Assembly: GCA_946405485.1 (NCBI GenBank)
Contig: CAMJHJ010000146.1
Location: 1-6,200, forward strand
Direction of reading: 5' to 3'
DNA length: 6,200 nucleotides
Source of the DNA: an uncultured Bacteroidales bacterium
GTDB taxonomy: Bacteria > Bacteroidota > Bacteroidia > Bacteroidales > UBA932
Translations under genes and position numbers: made by a program
Notes under the pieces: model-generated
The model's input: only the letters and a program-made list of their open reading frames with translations
Database searches by the model: none
What the model was told of the DNA's origin: nothing
Part shown: positions 6,174 through 6,200 of the stretch, one piece after another
Position numbering within the stretch: position 1 is the stretch's first letter
Layout: every line of letters begins with the position of its first letter

Positions 6174-6200
6174 ATGAAAAAAGGCATTATCAAGCTTATT
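6174..6200 (+). CDS. Start of a plus-strand gene, only nine codons in the window
   Basis: An ATG at 6174 opens MKKGIIKLI and runs off the window end. It has a suitably placed TATCTTTG promoter box about 31 bases upstream, which is the main reason for calling it. The Lys-Lys start followed by hydrophobic residues could begin a signal peptide or membrane segment, but nine residues cannot establish this. No Shine-Dalgarno is seen, which is common in Bacteroidetes. The function is unknown. Confidence 0.5.

Overview
The window looks like chromosomal DNA from a member of the Bacteroidetes, probably order Bacteroidales with moderately high G+C. The reasons are a TonB-dependent receptor carrying an N-terminal carboxypeptidase-regulatory-like domain, a DUF4249-type lipoprotein beside it, a Bacteroidales-style histidine phosphatase, promoters of the TAnnTTTG type, and starts without a strong Shine-Dalgarno sequence. 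Almost everything is on the minus strand, and gene density is high. No RNA gene, mobile element or CRISPR array was seen.

Layout, in the direction of minus-strand transcription (high to low coordinates). At the right edge, 6058-6173 is an A/T-rich divergent intergenic region. It holds a TATCTTTG promoter box and a perfect A/T palindrome, and drives the first codons of a plus-strand gene that leaves the window (6174 onward). Facing the other way, four tightly packed genes form a likely operon: a 241-residue outer-membrane beta-barrel protein (5332-6057), a 201-residue outer-membrane beta-barrel protein (4698-5303), an 803-residue TonB-dependent receptor (2279-4690) and a 373-residue DUF4249 lipoprotein (1153-2274). 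Gaps between them are 28, 7 and 4 bases. A hairpin 28 bases after the last stop probably ends the transcript.

A separate minus-strand gene then begins with its own Bacteroidetes promoter (1082-1113). It encodes a secreted histidine-type (acid) phosphatase whose first 349 residues lie in the window. The gene is cut by the window edge just before the expected C-terminal HD (or HAE) proton-donor motif.

Working picture: all five well-represented products carry export signals and belong in the periplasm or outer membrane. The receptor would import an unidentified ligand using TonB energy. The DUF4249 lipoprotein would sit beside it at the outer membrane, much as SusD sits with SusC, although there is no SusD here and the receptor is shorter than SusC. 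The two small barrels are unassigned accessory membrane proteins. The phosphatase may release phosphate from organic phosphates such as phytate, but its promoter makes it a separate unit and any link to the receptor is only positional. The least-described part is the four-gene envelope operon. I see no defence system or other clearly novel machine.
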